From Planococcus shenhongbingii (GTDB lineage Bacteria; Bacillota; Bacilli; Bacillales_A; Planococcaceae): 64,000 nt of DNA. The notes under the pieces were generated by a model. The model made no database searches, was not told the origin of the DNA, and saw only the letters and a program-made list of their open reading frames with translations. The DNA lies in NCBI RefSeq assembly GCF_030413635.1, contig NZ_CP129235.1:558001-622000 (forward strand), written 5' to 3'. Position numbers and translations under genes: made by a program. Position 1 is the stretch's first letter, and each line of letters begins with the position of its first letter. Below, one piece after another: positions 32,978-42,207 of the stretch.

Positions 32978-34837
32978 ATGACATTGCCAAAGCTATTAGC
33001 AAAGCGCGCTGCTGAAATGAAAAATGAAGTGGCTCTCAGACAAAAACATCTTGGAATCTGGAACGAAGTCAGCTGGGGGGAATACCAGAAAAACGTAGAA
33101 ATGCTGGCAATTGCCTTATCCACCGAGTTTAAATTTAAACGAGGCGAAACATTGGCGTTGATTGGCGAAAACCGCCCGCATTGGCTTTATTCACAAATGG
33201 CGGCCCAAGCACTCGGCGGGGTTTCGGCAGGCATCTATCAAGACTCTCTTCCGGCCCAGTTAATTTATTATTTAAATGACTGCCAAGCGCGGATAGCGAT
33301 TGTAGAAGACCAGGAGCAAGTTGATAAACTGCTGGAAATCAAAAATGACCTTCCTTATTTAGAGCATATTATTTTTTGCAACGGACAAGGCTTGCGGCAT
33401 TACAAACATGACTGGTTAACCGGTTTTGATGCATTGCTGGAAAAAGGTGCAGTATTTGTTCAGGAAACGCCAGCATTTTATAGCAGCGAACTTGAATTTT
33501 CCGAAATTGAAGATACAGCCATTATTGCTTATAGCGCTTCGGCTACCGGCCATCCTAAAGGCGTTAAATTGTCCCACAGCAATTTGATCGCAGCTGCACA
33601 GAATTTGGACTCTGTAGACAAAATGAAAGAAAAAGATGATTATTTTTCGTTTTTGCCGCTTTCCTGGATCCACGAACAGGTAATTAGCATAGTGGTTCCG
33701 CTATTGACTGGAATGGCAGTGAATTTCCCGGAAAAACCCCATACCGTCCTTACGGATTTAAGGGAAATTGGTCCACAGACTTTATTGGCGCCTCCCCGGG
33801 TTTACCAAACTTTGTTATCGAATTTCACCATACGTATTCAAGGAAGCAGCTGGCTCAAAAAGAAAGTATATCTGACTTTTAAAAAGTATGGCGATAAGGT
33901 GATTAAAGCCAAACTTCAACATCAAAAAGTGTCAGCAGCCGATAAACTGATGTATGGAATTGGTGATTGGCTGGTTTTCAGTGCCATTAGAGATCATATG
34001 GGATTTGGGCGCGTCAAACGGGCTTACATAGCAGGAGCGACTCTTGAACCGGAAACCTATTGTTTTTTCCACAGCATCGGAGTGAACGTGAAACAGACAT
34101 ACGGTGCAACGGAACTTGCCGGCATTGCATTTGTCCAGCGAGATGAAGATCTCCAGTTGAATAGTGTAGGCAAACCGCTCCCGCATACGGAAATGAAAGT
34201 TAGCGAAAAAGGCGATATCTTTGTTCGAAATGCAGAGGCTTTTGCGAAAAGCGAAAGTTCAATGCAACAGGATGGCTGGATTTCACTCGGTGATTGCGGC
34301 AGATTGGACGATTCAGGGCATTTATACGTATTGGACCGGAAAGAAGACATTATCACATTAGCGAATGGCGAACTTGTTTATCCAAGCATGGTCGAAAATA
34401 AACTCAAAGCCAGCCCATATATCCAGGAAGCCGTATGTTTTGGCGAAGGCAAGCCGTACATTACAGCAATTTTAAACATCGATTTGAATAGCGTTGGGAA
34501 ATGGGCGGATAAAAACCGCCTTGTTTATACGGATTACTCAGACCTGGCACAAAACCCCGAAGTTATTGAATTTATCAGCAAAGAAGTCAGTGAACTGGGC
34601 AAAGAACTTGAGGGCGGAGCAGCCGTGAAGAAGTTTGCCATCCTCCACAAGCAGCTTAGCGCAAATGATGATGAAATGACGCGGACGCTGAAAATCAGAA
34701 GAAACTATATAAAGCAGAAATACGGTTCACTCATCGAAAGTTTTTACGGGGACAGCGTAGAGGCGGGAACCGGCAAAAACACGTCAGAAGATGATAGCAG
34801 CTTGACCGGTACAATCCGTCATCAGGTTGTGCAATAG
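32978..34837 (+). CDS. AMP-binding acyl-CoA synthetase (long-chain FadD15-like)
   Basis: A 619-residue ANL-superfamily ligase expected to activate a carboxylic acid to its CoA thioester via an acyl-adenylate. The P-loop near residues 184-195 is YSASATGHPKG, where most ligases have YTSGTTGNPKG. Other motifs are normal: FLPLSWIHEQ, QTYGATELAG, GDCGRLDDSGHLYVLDRKED and a C-terminal MTRTLKIRR. RBS GGAAGGAGG. Its place as the second gene of a LIV-type ABC operon implies that the transporter imports a carboxylic acid that is trapped as CoA ester; fatty, aromatic or dicarboxylic acid is not decided. Confidence 0.88.
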   Translation: MTLPKLLAKRAAEMKNEVALRQKHLGIWNEVSWGEYQKNVEMLAIALSTEFKFKRGETLALIGENRPHWLYSQMAAQALGGVSAGIYQDSLPAQLIYYLNDCQARIAIVEDQEQVDKLLEIKNDLPYLEHIIFCNGQGLRHYKHDWLTGFDALLEKGAVFVQETPAFYSSELEFSEIEDTAIIAYSASATGHPKGVKLSHSNLIAAAQNLDSVDKMKEKDDYFSFLPLSWIHEQVISIVVPLLTGMAVNFPEKPHTVLTDLREIGPQTLLAPPRVYQTLLSNFTIRIQGSSWLKKKVYLTFKKYGDKVIKAKLQHQKVSAADKLMYGIGDWLVFSAIRDHMGFGRVKRAYIAGATLEPETYCFFHSIGVNVKQTYGATELAGIAFVQRDEDLQLNSVGKPLPHTEMKVSEKGDIFVRNAEAFAKSESSMQQDGWISLGDCGRLDDSGHLYVLDRKEDIITLANGELVYPSMVENKLKASPYIQEAVCFGEGKPYITAILNIDLNSVGKWADKNRLVYTDYSDLAQNPEVIEFISKEVSELGKELEGGAAVKKFAILHKQLSANDDEMTRTLKIRRNYIKQKYGSLIESFYGDSVEAGTGKNTSEDDSSLTGTIRHQVVQ

Positions 34838-34859
34838 GAGCTTAAGTGGGGGTGGGGAA

Positions 34860-35744
34860 ATGACGTTTTTTATTCAGATGCTTATAACCGGAATTGTAGT
34901 AGGAAGTATTTACGGGCTCGTCGCTTTGGGCTTTGTGTTAATTTATCGTGCAAGTGATGCTTTGAATTTAGCGAACGGGGAGTTTGTCATTATTGGCGCT
35001 TATATCTGCTTGACGCTTATGACGGCGTATCAAGTTCCGTTCATCATCGCATTGGCGATTACTTTGGTGTTCAGCATGCTGCTGGGGCTGCTTGTCGAAC
35101 GGCTGGTCATCCGGCCGCTCCAGAACGCCCCGGTCATTTCCGTTATTATGGCGACCATTGGGTTGTCAAGCTTGCTGGCAGGGCTCGTGCACATGATTTG
35201 GGGGCACCAGACGAAGAAATTCCCGCTGATCTTTCCGGCAACGCCGCTGGAAGTGGGCGGAGTCATTATTACACCGGTTTACCTGTGGTCTTTCATTATC
35301 GTAATCATTTTGCTCATTCTGTTCTCTGTATTCTTCAAGTTTTCGAAAATGGGAATCGCGATGCGAGCTGTGGCGGATGATAAGCAAGCGGCTTCTTCAA
35401 TGGGAATCAGCGTCAAGAAAGTGTATGCCATTACTTGGGCGATTGCCGCAGTTGTCGCCGCTGTAGGCGGAGTGCTGCTCGGTAATATTAACGGAGTCAG
35501 CCCAACAATGGCAACCATCGGTTTGACTGTGCTGCCCGTGGTTATCCTTGGCGGGCTCGACAGCATTCTTGGAGCAATTGTCGGTGGGTTCATCATCGGA
35601 ATTTTGCAAAGTATGGCGGGGGGATACTTAGACCCGTTAATTGGCGGAGGACTGAAAGAAGTAGCGCCCTTTATCGTCGTTCTTCTTATATTAATGATCA
35701 AGCCGTACGGGTTATTTGGCCGGGGCGGAACAGAAAGGGTGTAA
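34860..35744 (+). CDS. Branched-chain-type ABC permease (LivH-like)
   Basis: A 294-residue permease with about eight hydrophobic segments. LITGIVVGSIYGLVALGFVL followed by NLANGEFVIIGAYI is the classic LivH N-terminus; SSMGISVKKVYAITWAIAA carries the coupling helix, and GGLDSILGAIVGGFIIGILQ lies near the end. I start at 34860 (GGGGTGGGG upstream), 22 bp after the ligase stop. Confidence 0.92.
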   Translation: MTFFIQMLITGIVVGSIYGLVALGFVLIYRASDALNLANGEFVIIGAYICLTLMTAYQVPFIIALAITLVFSMLLGLLVERLVIRPLQNAPVISVIMATIGLSSLLAGLVHMIWGHQTKKFPLIFPATPLEVGGVIITPVYLWSFIIVIILLILFSVFFKFSKMGIAMRAVADDKQAASSMGISVKKVYAITWAIAAVVAAVGGVLLGNINGVSPTMATIGLTVLPVVILGGLDSILGAIVGGFIIGILQSMAGGYLDPLIGGGLKEVAPFIVVLLILMIKPYGLFGRGGTERV

Positions 35745-35748
35745 CGCG

Positions 35749-36810
35749 ATGCGAAATCCGTTTGTCAATGAAAGCGGTAATTATAAAACAAGCTATGCCA
35801 AAGACATGAAATTATTCGGATCGAAAAGCGCTGCATTAAGAATGTTTGCGTTAATTGCACTTGCCCTGCTGGTTCCGCTGTTTACGTCCAATTACGTGAT
35901 CGGATTACTGACGCTTTGCACAATTGCTTCAATTGGAGCAATTGGGCTTAATATCCTGACGGGCTTTACCGGACAGATTTCTATCGGCACCGGAGCATTC
36001 TTAGGGGTAGGCGGCTATACTTCGGCGATTCTGACATCCACTTACGGACTGAGCTTTTGGATTGCTCTTCCTCTTGCCGGTTTAGTAACGGCGGTTGTCG
36101 GCGGTTTGTTCGGGATTCCATCGCTTCGCTTGAAGGGATTGTATCTGGCGATTGCAACGCTCGCTGCCCAGTTTATCATCATCTTCATCATCAGCCGCTG
36201 GACCAGCGTCACTGGCGGGACAGGAGGGATGTCGCTTAGCCGCCCGACGGCTGGACTTTTCTCTTTGTCGAGCAATACGAGCTACTATTATTTATGCATC
36301 GTTATCTTGATGCTGACCGCGCTGTATGCGACCAATTTGGTCCGGACGCGTACTGGACGTGCTTTCCTGGCAGTGCGGGACCGTGATGTAGCTGCGCAAA
36401 TCATGGGCATCAATTTGTTTAAGTATAAAGTGATGGGCTTTGCCATCAGCTCTTTCTTTGTCGGAATCGCCGGTTCTTTGCTGGCTCATTACACAATGAT
36501 TGTCAGTCCGGAGTTCTACGGCATCAGCGTTTCAATCGAATACTTGGCCATGATTTTGATCGGCGGGCTCGGCAGTGTCATGGGTTCCATTTTAGGAGCC
36601 GTCTTTATCACGCTCTTGCCGGTAGGCTTGACGATGATCATCGACTTCATGGTGCTGTATTTGCCAAGTCTGGGACAAATTTTGTCTTCATTCCGGGAAT
36701 TCGTCTTTGGCATAGTTATCATCCTGTTTTTGATTTTTGAGCCTGGGGGGCTCGCCTCCATGTGGACCAATTTAAAAAATTATTTCAAGTTATGGCCGTT
36801 TTCCCATTAA
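35749..36810 (+). CDS. Branched-chain-type ABC permease (LivM-like)
   Basis: A 353-residue permease partner of LivH. LNILTGFTGQISIGTGAFLGVGGY is the diagnostic LivM stretch (quoted in parts: TGFTGQISIGTGAF), with SLRLKGLYLAIATLA, RTGRAFLAVRDRDVAAQIMG as coupling loop and IEYLAMILIGGLGSVMGSIL. It starts 4 bp after the LivH stop (AAAGGGTG upstream), so the two are translationally coupled. Confidence 0.92.
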   Translation: MRNPFVNESGNYKTSYAKDMKLFGSKSAALRMFALIALALLVPLFTSNYVIGLLTLCTIASIGAIGLNILTGFTGQISIGTGAFLGVGGYTSAILTSTYGLSFWIALPLAGLVTAVVGGLFGIPSLRLKGLYLAIATLAAQFIIIFIISRWTSVTGGTGGMSLSRPTAGLFSLSSNTSYYYLCIVILMLTALYATNLVRTRTGRAFLAVRDRDVAAQIMGINLFKYKVMGFAISSFFVGIAGSLLAHYTMIVSPEFYGISVSIEYLAMILIGGLGSVMGSILGAVFITLLPVGLTMIIDFMVLYLPSLGQILSSFREFVFGIVIILFLIFEPGGLASMWTNLKNYFKLWPFSH

Positions 36811-36888
36811 CAAAGGTTTTTCTGAAACTGCAGTGTCCATCATGCCGTTTCATCCACATAGCTACATAAACACAAAGGGGGAAGTAAA

Positions 36889-38103
36889 TTGAAAAACAAC
36901 AGAATGAAAGCGATCAGTGTATTACTCGGATTATCATTGGTTCTTGGAGCTTGCGGTGAAGAAGCTGCGACAAGCGGAGGCGGCGCAAAAGAAGGGGAAA
37001 GAACGGTAACGATCGGCTCGTTTTATGACATTACCGGTGGAACCAGCGATACAGGAACTCCGTATTCTGAAGGGCAAGAAGACTTCTTCGCAAATTTAGA
37101 AAAAACGGGCGGCATTGAAGGCCTTCATATCGAACATAAAGGAGAAGATTACGCCTACGAAATTAGCGAAGCGCAGCGCCTTTATCAGACTTACCGAGAT
37201 CGTGATGGCGTATCGGCAATCCTTGGATGGGGAACAGGCGATACGGAAGCCCTTCGCAAGCAGGTAGCAACTGATAAAATTCCTTTCATGTCCGCTTCGT
37301 ACTCTGAAAGCTTGAAGGATTTAAAAGAAAGCCCGTACAACTTTTTCGTAGCTGCTTCTTATTCGGATCAAGGCCGTATGGTGTTGAACTGGATCAAAGA
37401 AAATCATAAAGGAGACAATCCAACGGTTGCTTTGCTTTACAGCGATACAGGGTTCGGACGCTCTCCAATTGAAGACATCAAAAAATACGGTGAGGAAATC
37501 GGCGTTGAAATTGTAGACGAGCAAGTCATCGAATTATCAGCAACAGAAGCTCAGTCTCAATTATTGAACATGGAAAAGAAAAATCCGGACTATGCGATTA
37601 TCCAGCAAACATGGGGAGCGACTTCAACCATTCTGCGTGATGCAAAAACGCTTAAAATCGATACGCAGTTTATCGGCTTGAACCAGGCGGCAGGCGAAGG
37701 TTTGGTTGAGCAAGCCGGTGAAGTATCAGAAGGCTTTATGGCAGTACTTACACATTCCCTTCCATATGAAGACGTAGAAGGAATGAAAGAGTACAAAACC
37801 TTCTTGGAAGGCGATGGCCGATCAATCGAAGACATCAACATGCAGCATGTGGCAGGCTGGGTAGCTGCAAAAGTAATGGTAGAAGGCATCAAAGAAGCAG
37901 CTGAGCTGAAAGCAGAAGGCGATATTACCGGGGAAGATGTTCTGGCAGGTCTTGAATCCCTTGATAACCTCGACCTTGGCGGATTAGCAGCACCGGTAAC
38001 GTTTAGTGAAGAAAGCCACGCCGGCACAAACCAAGCGCGCCTCGGCAAAGTGGTAGACGGAAAATGGGAACCAATGAGCGATTACTTAAGCGCTGAAAAA
38101 TAA
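36889..38103 (+). CDS. ABC transporter substrate-binding lipoprotein (LivK-like, Peripla_BP_6)
   Basis: A 404-residue lipoprotein starting at TTG after AAAGGGGGAAG. Lipobox VLGAC places the lipid cysteine at about residue 23. The mature domain (TIGSFYDITGGTSDTGTPYS, LYQTYRDRDGVSAILGWGTG, VALLYSDTGFGRSPIEDIKK, QTWGATSTILRD) is a type 1 leucine/amide-binding fold. The early DITGG differs from the amino-acid-binding members and resembles carboxylate/aromatic-acid binders, in keeping with the ligase in the operon (inference). Confidence 0.88.
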   Translation: MKNNRMKAISVLLGLSLVLGACGEEAATSGGGAKEGERTVTIGSFYDITGGTSDTGTPYSEGQEDFFANLEKTGGIEGLHIEHKGEDYAYEISEAQRLYQTYRDRDGVSAILGWGTGDTEALRKQVATDKIPFMSASYSESLKDLKESPYNFFVAASYSDQGRMVLNWIKENHKGDNPTVALLYSDTGFGRSPIEDIKKYGEEIGVEIVDEQVIELSATEAQSQLLNMEKKNPDYAIIQQTWGATSTILRDAKTLKIDTQFIGLNQAAGEGLVEQAGEVSEGFMAVLTHSLPYEDVEGMKEYKTFLEGDGRSIEDINMQHVAGWVAAKVMVEGIKEAAELKAEGDITGEDVLAGLESLDNLDLGGLAAPVTFSEESHAGTNQARLGKVVDGKWEPMSDYLSAEK

Positions 38104-38110
38104 AATACCT

Positions 38111-38140
38111 ATAAGGAGAGTATTCCGGTACTCTCCTTAT
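38111..38140 (+). other. Intercistronic hairpin after the binding-protein gene
   Basis: Perfect 12-bp stem ATAAGGAGAGTA / TACTCTCCTTAT with a 6-base loop, followed by only a weak T-rich tail. Sits between the binding-protein and LivF-like genes and may partly terminate or protect the upstream message. Confidence 0.65.
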
Positions 38141-38169
38141 CTGTTTTCATTAAAGGAAGGGGGATTTGG

Positions 38170-38961
38170 ATGCTTCGGGTAAATAATATAGAAGCTGTTT
38201 ATTCCAAGATGATTCTTGCGCTTAAAGGGGTTTCCCTCGAAGTGCCGGAAGGAAAAATTGTAGCGCTGCTTGGCAGCAACGGCGCCGGCAAATCAACGAC
38301 ATTAAAGTCGATTTCAGGGCTGCTTGCTGGAGAAGATGGACTGATCACGGACGGGACGATTGAATTTAAAGGACAAAAAATCACCGGAATGGCCCCGGAT
38401 GCCATTGTGAAAAGCGGAATTTTTCAGTGCATAGAAGGCCGGCGCGTCTTTAAAGATTTAACGGTTGAAGAAAATCTGATGGCCGGCGCCTATACTCGGA
38501 AAGACCGCAAAAACATAAAAGGGGATATTGAGAAGATCTATGAATACTTCCCCAAATTAAAAGCGCTTCAAAGCCGTAAAGCGGGTTTTCTGTCAGGTGG
38601 CGAACAGCAAATGCTGGCAATTGGCCGAGGCATCATGGCGAAGCCGAAACTGCTGCTGCTGGATGAGCCTTCCCTTGGAATCGCACCGTTGTTAGTGGAG
38701 GAGATTTTCAAGAACATCAAAAAGATTAACCAGGAAGAAGGCATGTCCATTTTGGTTGTAGAACAAAATGCCGCGGTAGCTTTATCGATTGCCGATTACG
38801 GCTACATCATGGAAGGTGGCCGTGTGGTCATGGAAGGTGCAGTGGAAAACCTTTTGGCAAATGAAGAAATCCGGGAGCATTATTTGGGGATCGGCAAAGA
38901 AGGCGAAAACAATTTCAAAGAAGATAAGATGTACAAACGGCGCCAGAAAATGGTTTGGTAA
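38170..38961 (+). CDS. Branched-chain-type ABC transporter ATPase (LivF-like)
   Basis: A 263-residue ATPase. Walker A LGSNGAGKST, signature LSGGEQQMLAIGRGIM, Walker B LLLLDEPSLGI, and VEQNAAVALSIADYGYIMEGGR at the end of the core. It carries a basic C-terminal extension (KMYKRRQKMVW) of about 25 residues beyond the usual LivF end. RBS AAAGGAAGGGGG. Last gene of the operon. Confidence 0.92.
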   Translation: MLRVNNIEAVYSKMILALKGVSLEVPEGKIVALLGSNGAGKSTTLKSISGLLAGEDGLITDGTIEFKGQKITGMAPDAIVKSGIFQCIEGRRVFKDLTVEENLMAGAYTRKDRKNIKGDIEKIYEYFPKLKALQSRKAGFLSGGEQQMLAIGRGIMAKPKLLLLDEPSLGIAPLLVEEIFKNIKKINQEEGMSILVVEQNAAVALSIADYGYIMEGGRVVMEGAVENLLANEEIREHYLGIGKEGENNFKEDKMYKRRQKMVW

Positions 38962-38970
38962 TAACAAGAA

Positions 38971-39010
38971 AAACACTCATCGGATTTTGAATCCAGTGAG
39001 CGTTTTTTGT
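38971..39010 (+). terminator. Terminator of the ABC operon
   Basis: CACTCA-TC-GGATT / GAATCC-AG-TGAGCG stem followed by TTTTTTG; also lies past the 3' end of the convergent reductase gene at 39040. Confidence 0.7.
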
Positions 39011-39039
39011 TTTGGAGAATTTGGTTTTCGCTGCTTGAA

Positions 39040-40059
39040 TCAGTAAAATTCAGGATCAGCCACTTTCACCAGCATTTTGCCGATATTGGCGCCTTCAAAA
39101 AGCCCGATAAAGGCGTCCGGCGTGTTGTCAAAGCCTTCGACAATCGTTTCTTCAAATTTCAATTTGCCTTCCTGCAGCCACTTGGCCATGTCAGCAGAGC
39201 CTTTTTCAAATTCCGCTGCATAATTGCCGACTGTATAGCCTTGGATCAACGAACTTGTTTTGATCAGTGCTGGCTGGATGCGCGGACCGATATCTTCTTC
39301 TTTATTATAGGAAGAAATGGCGCCGCATAACGGGATCCGCGCATTCTTATTCAGCAAGTTGATGACGGCATCTGATACCTCACCGCCGACATTGTCAAAG
39401 TAAACATCGACGCCATCAGGCAAAGCCGCTTTTAAGTTATCCTGGAAGCTGTCTTTTTTGTAGTTGACGGCATGGTCGAAGCCCAGTTCATTTATCAGGA
39501 AATCGATTTTTTCATCTGAGCCTGCGATGCCCACTACTTTGGTTCCTTTGATTTTGGCAATCTGGCCAACAGCCGAACCGACGGCACCTGCTGCGCCGGA
39601 CACGACGACCGTTTCGCCGGCCTGCGGCTTGCCGATATCGAGCAAACCGAAATAAGCGGTCAGTCCGGTCATTCCAAGAATCCCGAGATATGCAGTGACA
39701 GGGGCGATGGAAGTATCGACTTTACGGATTTTCTCCCCTTTCACCACACTGTACTCTGCCCATTTCATGTAGCCGGTTACGACATCTCCTGGTTTGAAAA
39801 GTTCGGACCGGGATTCCACTACTTCGGCAACCGCTCCGCCGATAAGGGCTTTATTTAATGGAAAAGGTGCAATATACGATTTGGTATCCCGCATGCGCCC
39901 GCGCATATAAGGGTCAACGGATAAATACAATGTCCGCACCAGCACCTGATTTTCTTCCGGTGACGGCATATCCAGTTCCACAAACTCAAAATCTTCTTTT
40001 GATGGCAAACCTTCCGGACGGTTGGCCAAATGAATTTCTCGTTGCTTAGATGGGATCAC
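39040..40059 (-). CDS. yfmJ: NADP-dependent medium-chain oxidoreductase (YfmJ/CurA-like)
   Basis: A 339-residue zinc-independent MDR reductase, the length of B. subtilis YfmJ. Landmarks: REIHLANRPEGLPSKEDF, LYLSVDPYMRGRM, MTGLTAYFGLLDIG and the nucleotide motif VVVSGAAGAVGSAVGQIAK. These enzymes reduce alpha,beta-unsaturated carbonyls (curcumin reductase CurA, leukotriene B4 12-hydroxydehydrogenase). The start is GTG at 40059, because GAAGGAGG precedes it closely; a longer frame to 40164 has no site. Single gene. Confidence 0.87.
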   Translation of the reverse strand: MIPSKQREIHLANRPEGLPSKEDFEFVELDMPSPEENQVLVRTLYLSVDPYMRGRMRDTKSYIAPFPLNKALIGGAVAEVVESRSELFKPGDVVTGYMKWAEYSVVKGEKIRKVDTSIAPVTAYLGILGMTGLTAYFGLLDIGKPQAGETVVVSGAAGAVGSAVGQIAKIKGTKVVGIAGSDEKIDFLINELGFDHAVNYKKDSFQDNLKAALPDGVDVYFDNVGGEVSDAVINLLNKNARIPLCGAISSYNKEEDIGPRIQPALIKTSSLIQGYTVGNYAAEFEKGSADMAKWLQEGKLKFEETIVEGFDNTPDAFIGLFEGANIGKMLVKVADPEFY

Positions 40060-40259
40060 GGCAATTCCTCCTTCATTTTCTGAATGGAATGTATTGGCAA
40101 AAGCGTAACACTCCCATTGGGACGGGGTCAAAGATTTTGATACAAGAGCAGCGTTTTGATGCATGGAATTTACGGGTAGAGTAAGAAACGGAATAAATCA
40201 TCTTTTTAGCTTATGCAGCGGATTTTTGTTCATAAAACAGAAATGGAGATGAATGGGAC

Positions 40260-41000
40260 GTGGAAAACATGAAAACAGCCATCATTACAGGTGCAAGCAG
40301 CGGGATTGGCCAAGCCACGGCAAAAGAAATGGCAGCTAAGGGATTTGCGGTCATGCTGGCGGCAAGAAGGGAAGACCGGCTGGTGGAACTGAAAAATGAA
40401 ATCGAAAAAGCTGGCGGACGGGCGGAATATCAAGTGACCGATGTCAGTTCAAGAATTGAAATGCAGTCGCTGGCCGATGCCACGCTTGCCCAGTTCGGCC
40501 AAATAGATGTCCTGGTCAACAATGCCGGCTTGATGCCATTGTCTTATTTGAATAAACTGAAAGTCGACGAATGGGATAGAATGATTGATGTCAATATCAA
40601 AGGCGTGCTTTACGGCATTGCGGCGGTTCTTCCTTATATGGAAGAACGAAAAAAAGGGCATATTATCAATGTCGCATCTGTGGCGGGGCATGTCGTTTCA
40701 CCGGGAAGTGCTGTCTATAGCGGAACAAAGTTTGCGGTACGTGCCATCACGGAAGGACTGCGCAAAGAAATCGATCCTTCCCACGAAATCCGGGCGACGA
40801 TTATTTCCCCGGGAGCGGTAGCAACGGAATTAAGAAATACGATTACGGACGAAGATGTTCTGACCAACTTTAAAAGTAGAAGCGGCGTAGAACCGCTGCA
40901 GTCAATAGACATTGCCCGCGCTATCGTCTACGCAGTCGATCAGCCGCCGCATGTCGACGTTAACGAGGTGTTGATCCGGCCGAGGCAGCAGCCGAATTAA
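40260..41000 (+). CDS. SDR-family oxidoreductase (1 of tandem pair)
   Basis: A 246-residue classical short-chain dehydrogenase. Cofactor motif [14 protein letters not shown] in [11 protein letters not shown], catalytic Ser in NVASVAGH and YxxxK as YSGTKFA. RR in AARREDR suggests NADP. The GTG start is supported because the paralogue at 41318 has the same number of residues before the cofactor motif and the same 11-base spacing from GGAG. Similar to YdfG-type enzymes. Substrate unknown. Confidence 0.9.
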   Translation: MENMKTAIITGASSGIGQATAKEMAAKGFAVMLAARREDRLVELKNEIEKAGGRAEYQVTDVSSRIEMQSLADATLAQFGQIDVLVNNAGLMPLSYLNKLKVDEWDRMIDVNIKGVLYGIAAVLPYMEERKKGHIINVASVAGHVVSPGSAVYSGTKFAVRAITEGLRKEIDPSHEIRATIISPGAVATELRNTITDEDVLTNFKSRSGVEPLQSIDIARAIVYAVDQPPHVDVNEVLIRPRQQPN

Positions 41001-41073
41001 TAGTAAATAAATTTCTGATTGGCATCTCATTCAGAACTAAGTCTAGGGAGCGGTTTTCAGGTGAATGGACGGT

Positions 41074-41187
41074 GAACGCAGATAAACGATTTTGAGCGCA
41101 GATAAAATCATGCTGAACGCCGATAAATCGATTTGAACGCAGATAAACTTTCTGGAGCGCAGATAAATTATACTAAGCGCAGATAAA
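41074..41187. repeat. Six-unit phased direct repeat
   Basis: Six copies of the 13-mer GARCGCAGATAAA begin at 41074, 41094, 41115, 41135, 41155 and 41175. The third has CCGATAAA and the sixth starts AAGCGC. The spacers of 7-8 bp are not conserved. The 20-21-bp period puts every copy on the same face of the helix. It lies in the 317-bp gap between two paralogous SDR genes. Confidence 0.85.
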
Positions 41188-41317
41188 GCCTCACGCACAC
41201 TGAAAATCAAATGCAGGGCATTTAATTAAATGACAGTTTACAGCCCGTAGCAACAAGTTTAAAGTTTTAGAAGGCAATACAACTAATGATTCGAGCAGAA
41301 ATGGAGCGGTACACATA

Positions 41318-42055
41318 ATGGCAACAACGAAATCAGCAATTATTACAGGAGCGAGCAGTGGAATCGGGCAAGCGACGGCAAAAGAATTAGCATCAAGAGG
41401 ATTTGCTGTTTTGCTGGCGGCACGGCGCGAAGAACGTCTGGTTGAATTGAAAAACGAAATTGAACAAGCAGGCGGTCAGGCTGCATACAAAGTAACGGAT
41501 GTCACTTCAGCTGAAGACATGAAAGCGTTAGGGGAAGCAGCCATTGAACAATTTGGCCAAATTGACGTGATGGTCAATAATGCAGGCTTGATGCCGCTGT
41601 CTTATATGAACAAACTGAAAATCGAAGAATGGGACCGGATGGTCGACGTCAACATCAAAGGCGTACTGTATGGCATCGCTGCTGTGCTGCCGCATATGGA
41701 AGAGCGCGAAGAAGGGCATATCATCAATATTTCTTCGGTTGCAGGACATGATATTACACCAGGCAGCGCGGTGTACAGCGGGACAAAATTTGCGGTTCGC
41801 GCCATTACCGAAGGGCTGCGCCAGGAATTGAGCCCGGCGATGAACATCAGAGCGACAATCGTCTCGCCGGGCGCAGTCGCAACTGAACTGTCTGATACAA
41901 TTACCGATCAAGATATTCTCGACGGATTCGCAAGCGGAAGTCCGATGAAGTTTTTGGAAGCGGAAGACATTGCCCGCGCCATCGGCTATGCAGTTGAACA
42001 GCCGGACTATGTGGATGTAAACGAAATATTGATCAGACCAAGACAACAAAAATAA
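41318..42055 (+). CDS. SDR-family oxidoreductase (2 of tandem pair)
   Basis: A 245-residue paralogue of the protein at 40260, nearly identical in motif layout: [36 protein letters not shown] and a shared C-terminal DVNEILIRPRQQ. Differences cluster in the helix after the Tyr-Lys motif and the 190-215 loop, where substrate contacts lie, so the two may differ in specificity. ATG start. Followed by a terminator. Confidence 0.92.
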   Translation: MATTKSAIITGASSGIGQATAKELASRGFAVLLAARREERLVELKNEIEQAGGQAAYKVTDVTSAEDMKALGEAAIEQFGQIDVMVNNAGLMPLSYMNKLKIEEWDRMVDVNIKGVLYGIAAVLPHMEEREEGHIINISSVAGHDITPGSAVYSGTKFAVRAITEGLRQELSPAMNIRATIVSPGAVATELSDTITDQDILDGFASGSPMKFLEAEDIARAIGYAVEQPDYVDVNEILIRPRQQK

Positions 42056-42069
42056 GAACGGCTGCTTAT

Positions 42070-42120
42070 GAAGGCATGGAATTTTCTAATGAAACTAGAA
42101 AATTTTATGCCTTCTTTTTT
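42070..42120 (+). terminator. Terminator after SDR 2
   Basis: GAAGGCAT-GGAATTTTCTA / TAGAAAATTTT-ATGCCTTC stem followed by TTTTTT. Confidence 0.9.
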
Positions 42121-42207
42121 CTATCAAAAACGCATGTAACAGCTTATTCTTCCCCTTTCTGTGCTTCTGTTTCATATTACTCATTTTTCTCAATATTTTA
42201 AGAGTGC

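Noticed and set aside
41074..41187. CRISPR array
   Set aside because: Repeat units are 13 bp and the intervals only 7-8 bp, with no cas genes near; fits a phased binding array instead.
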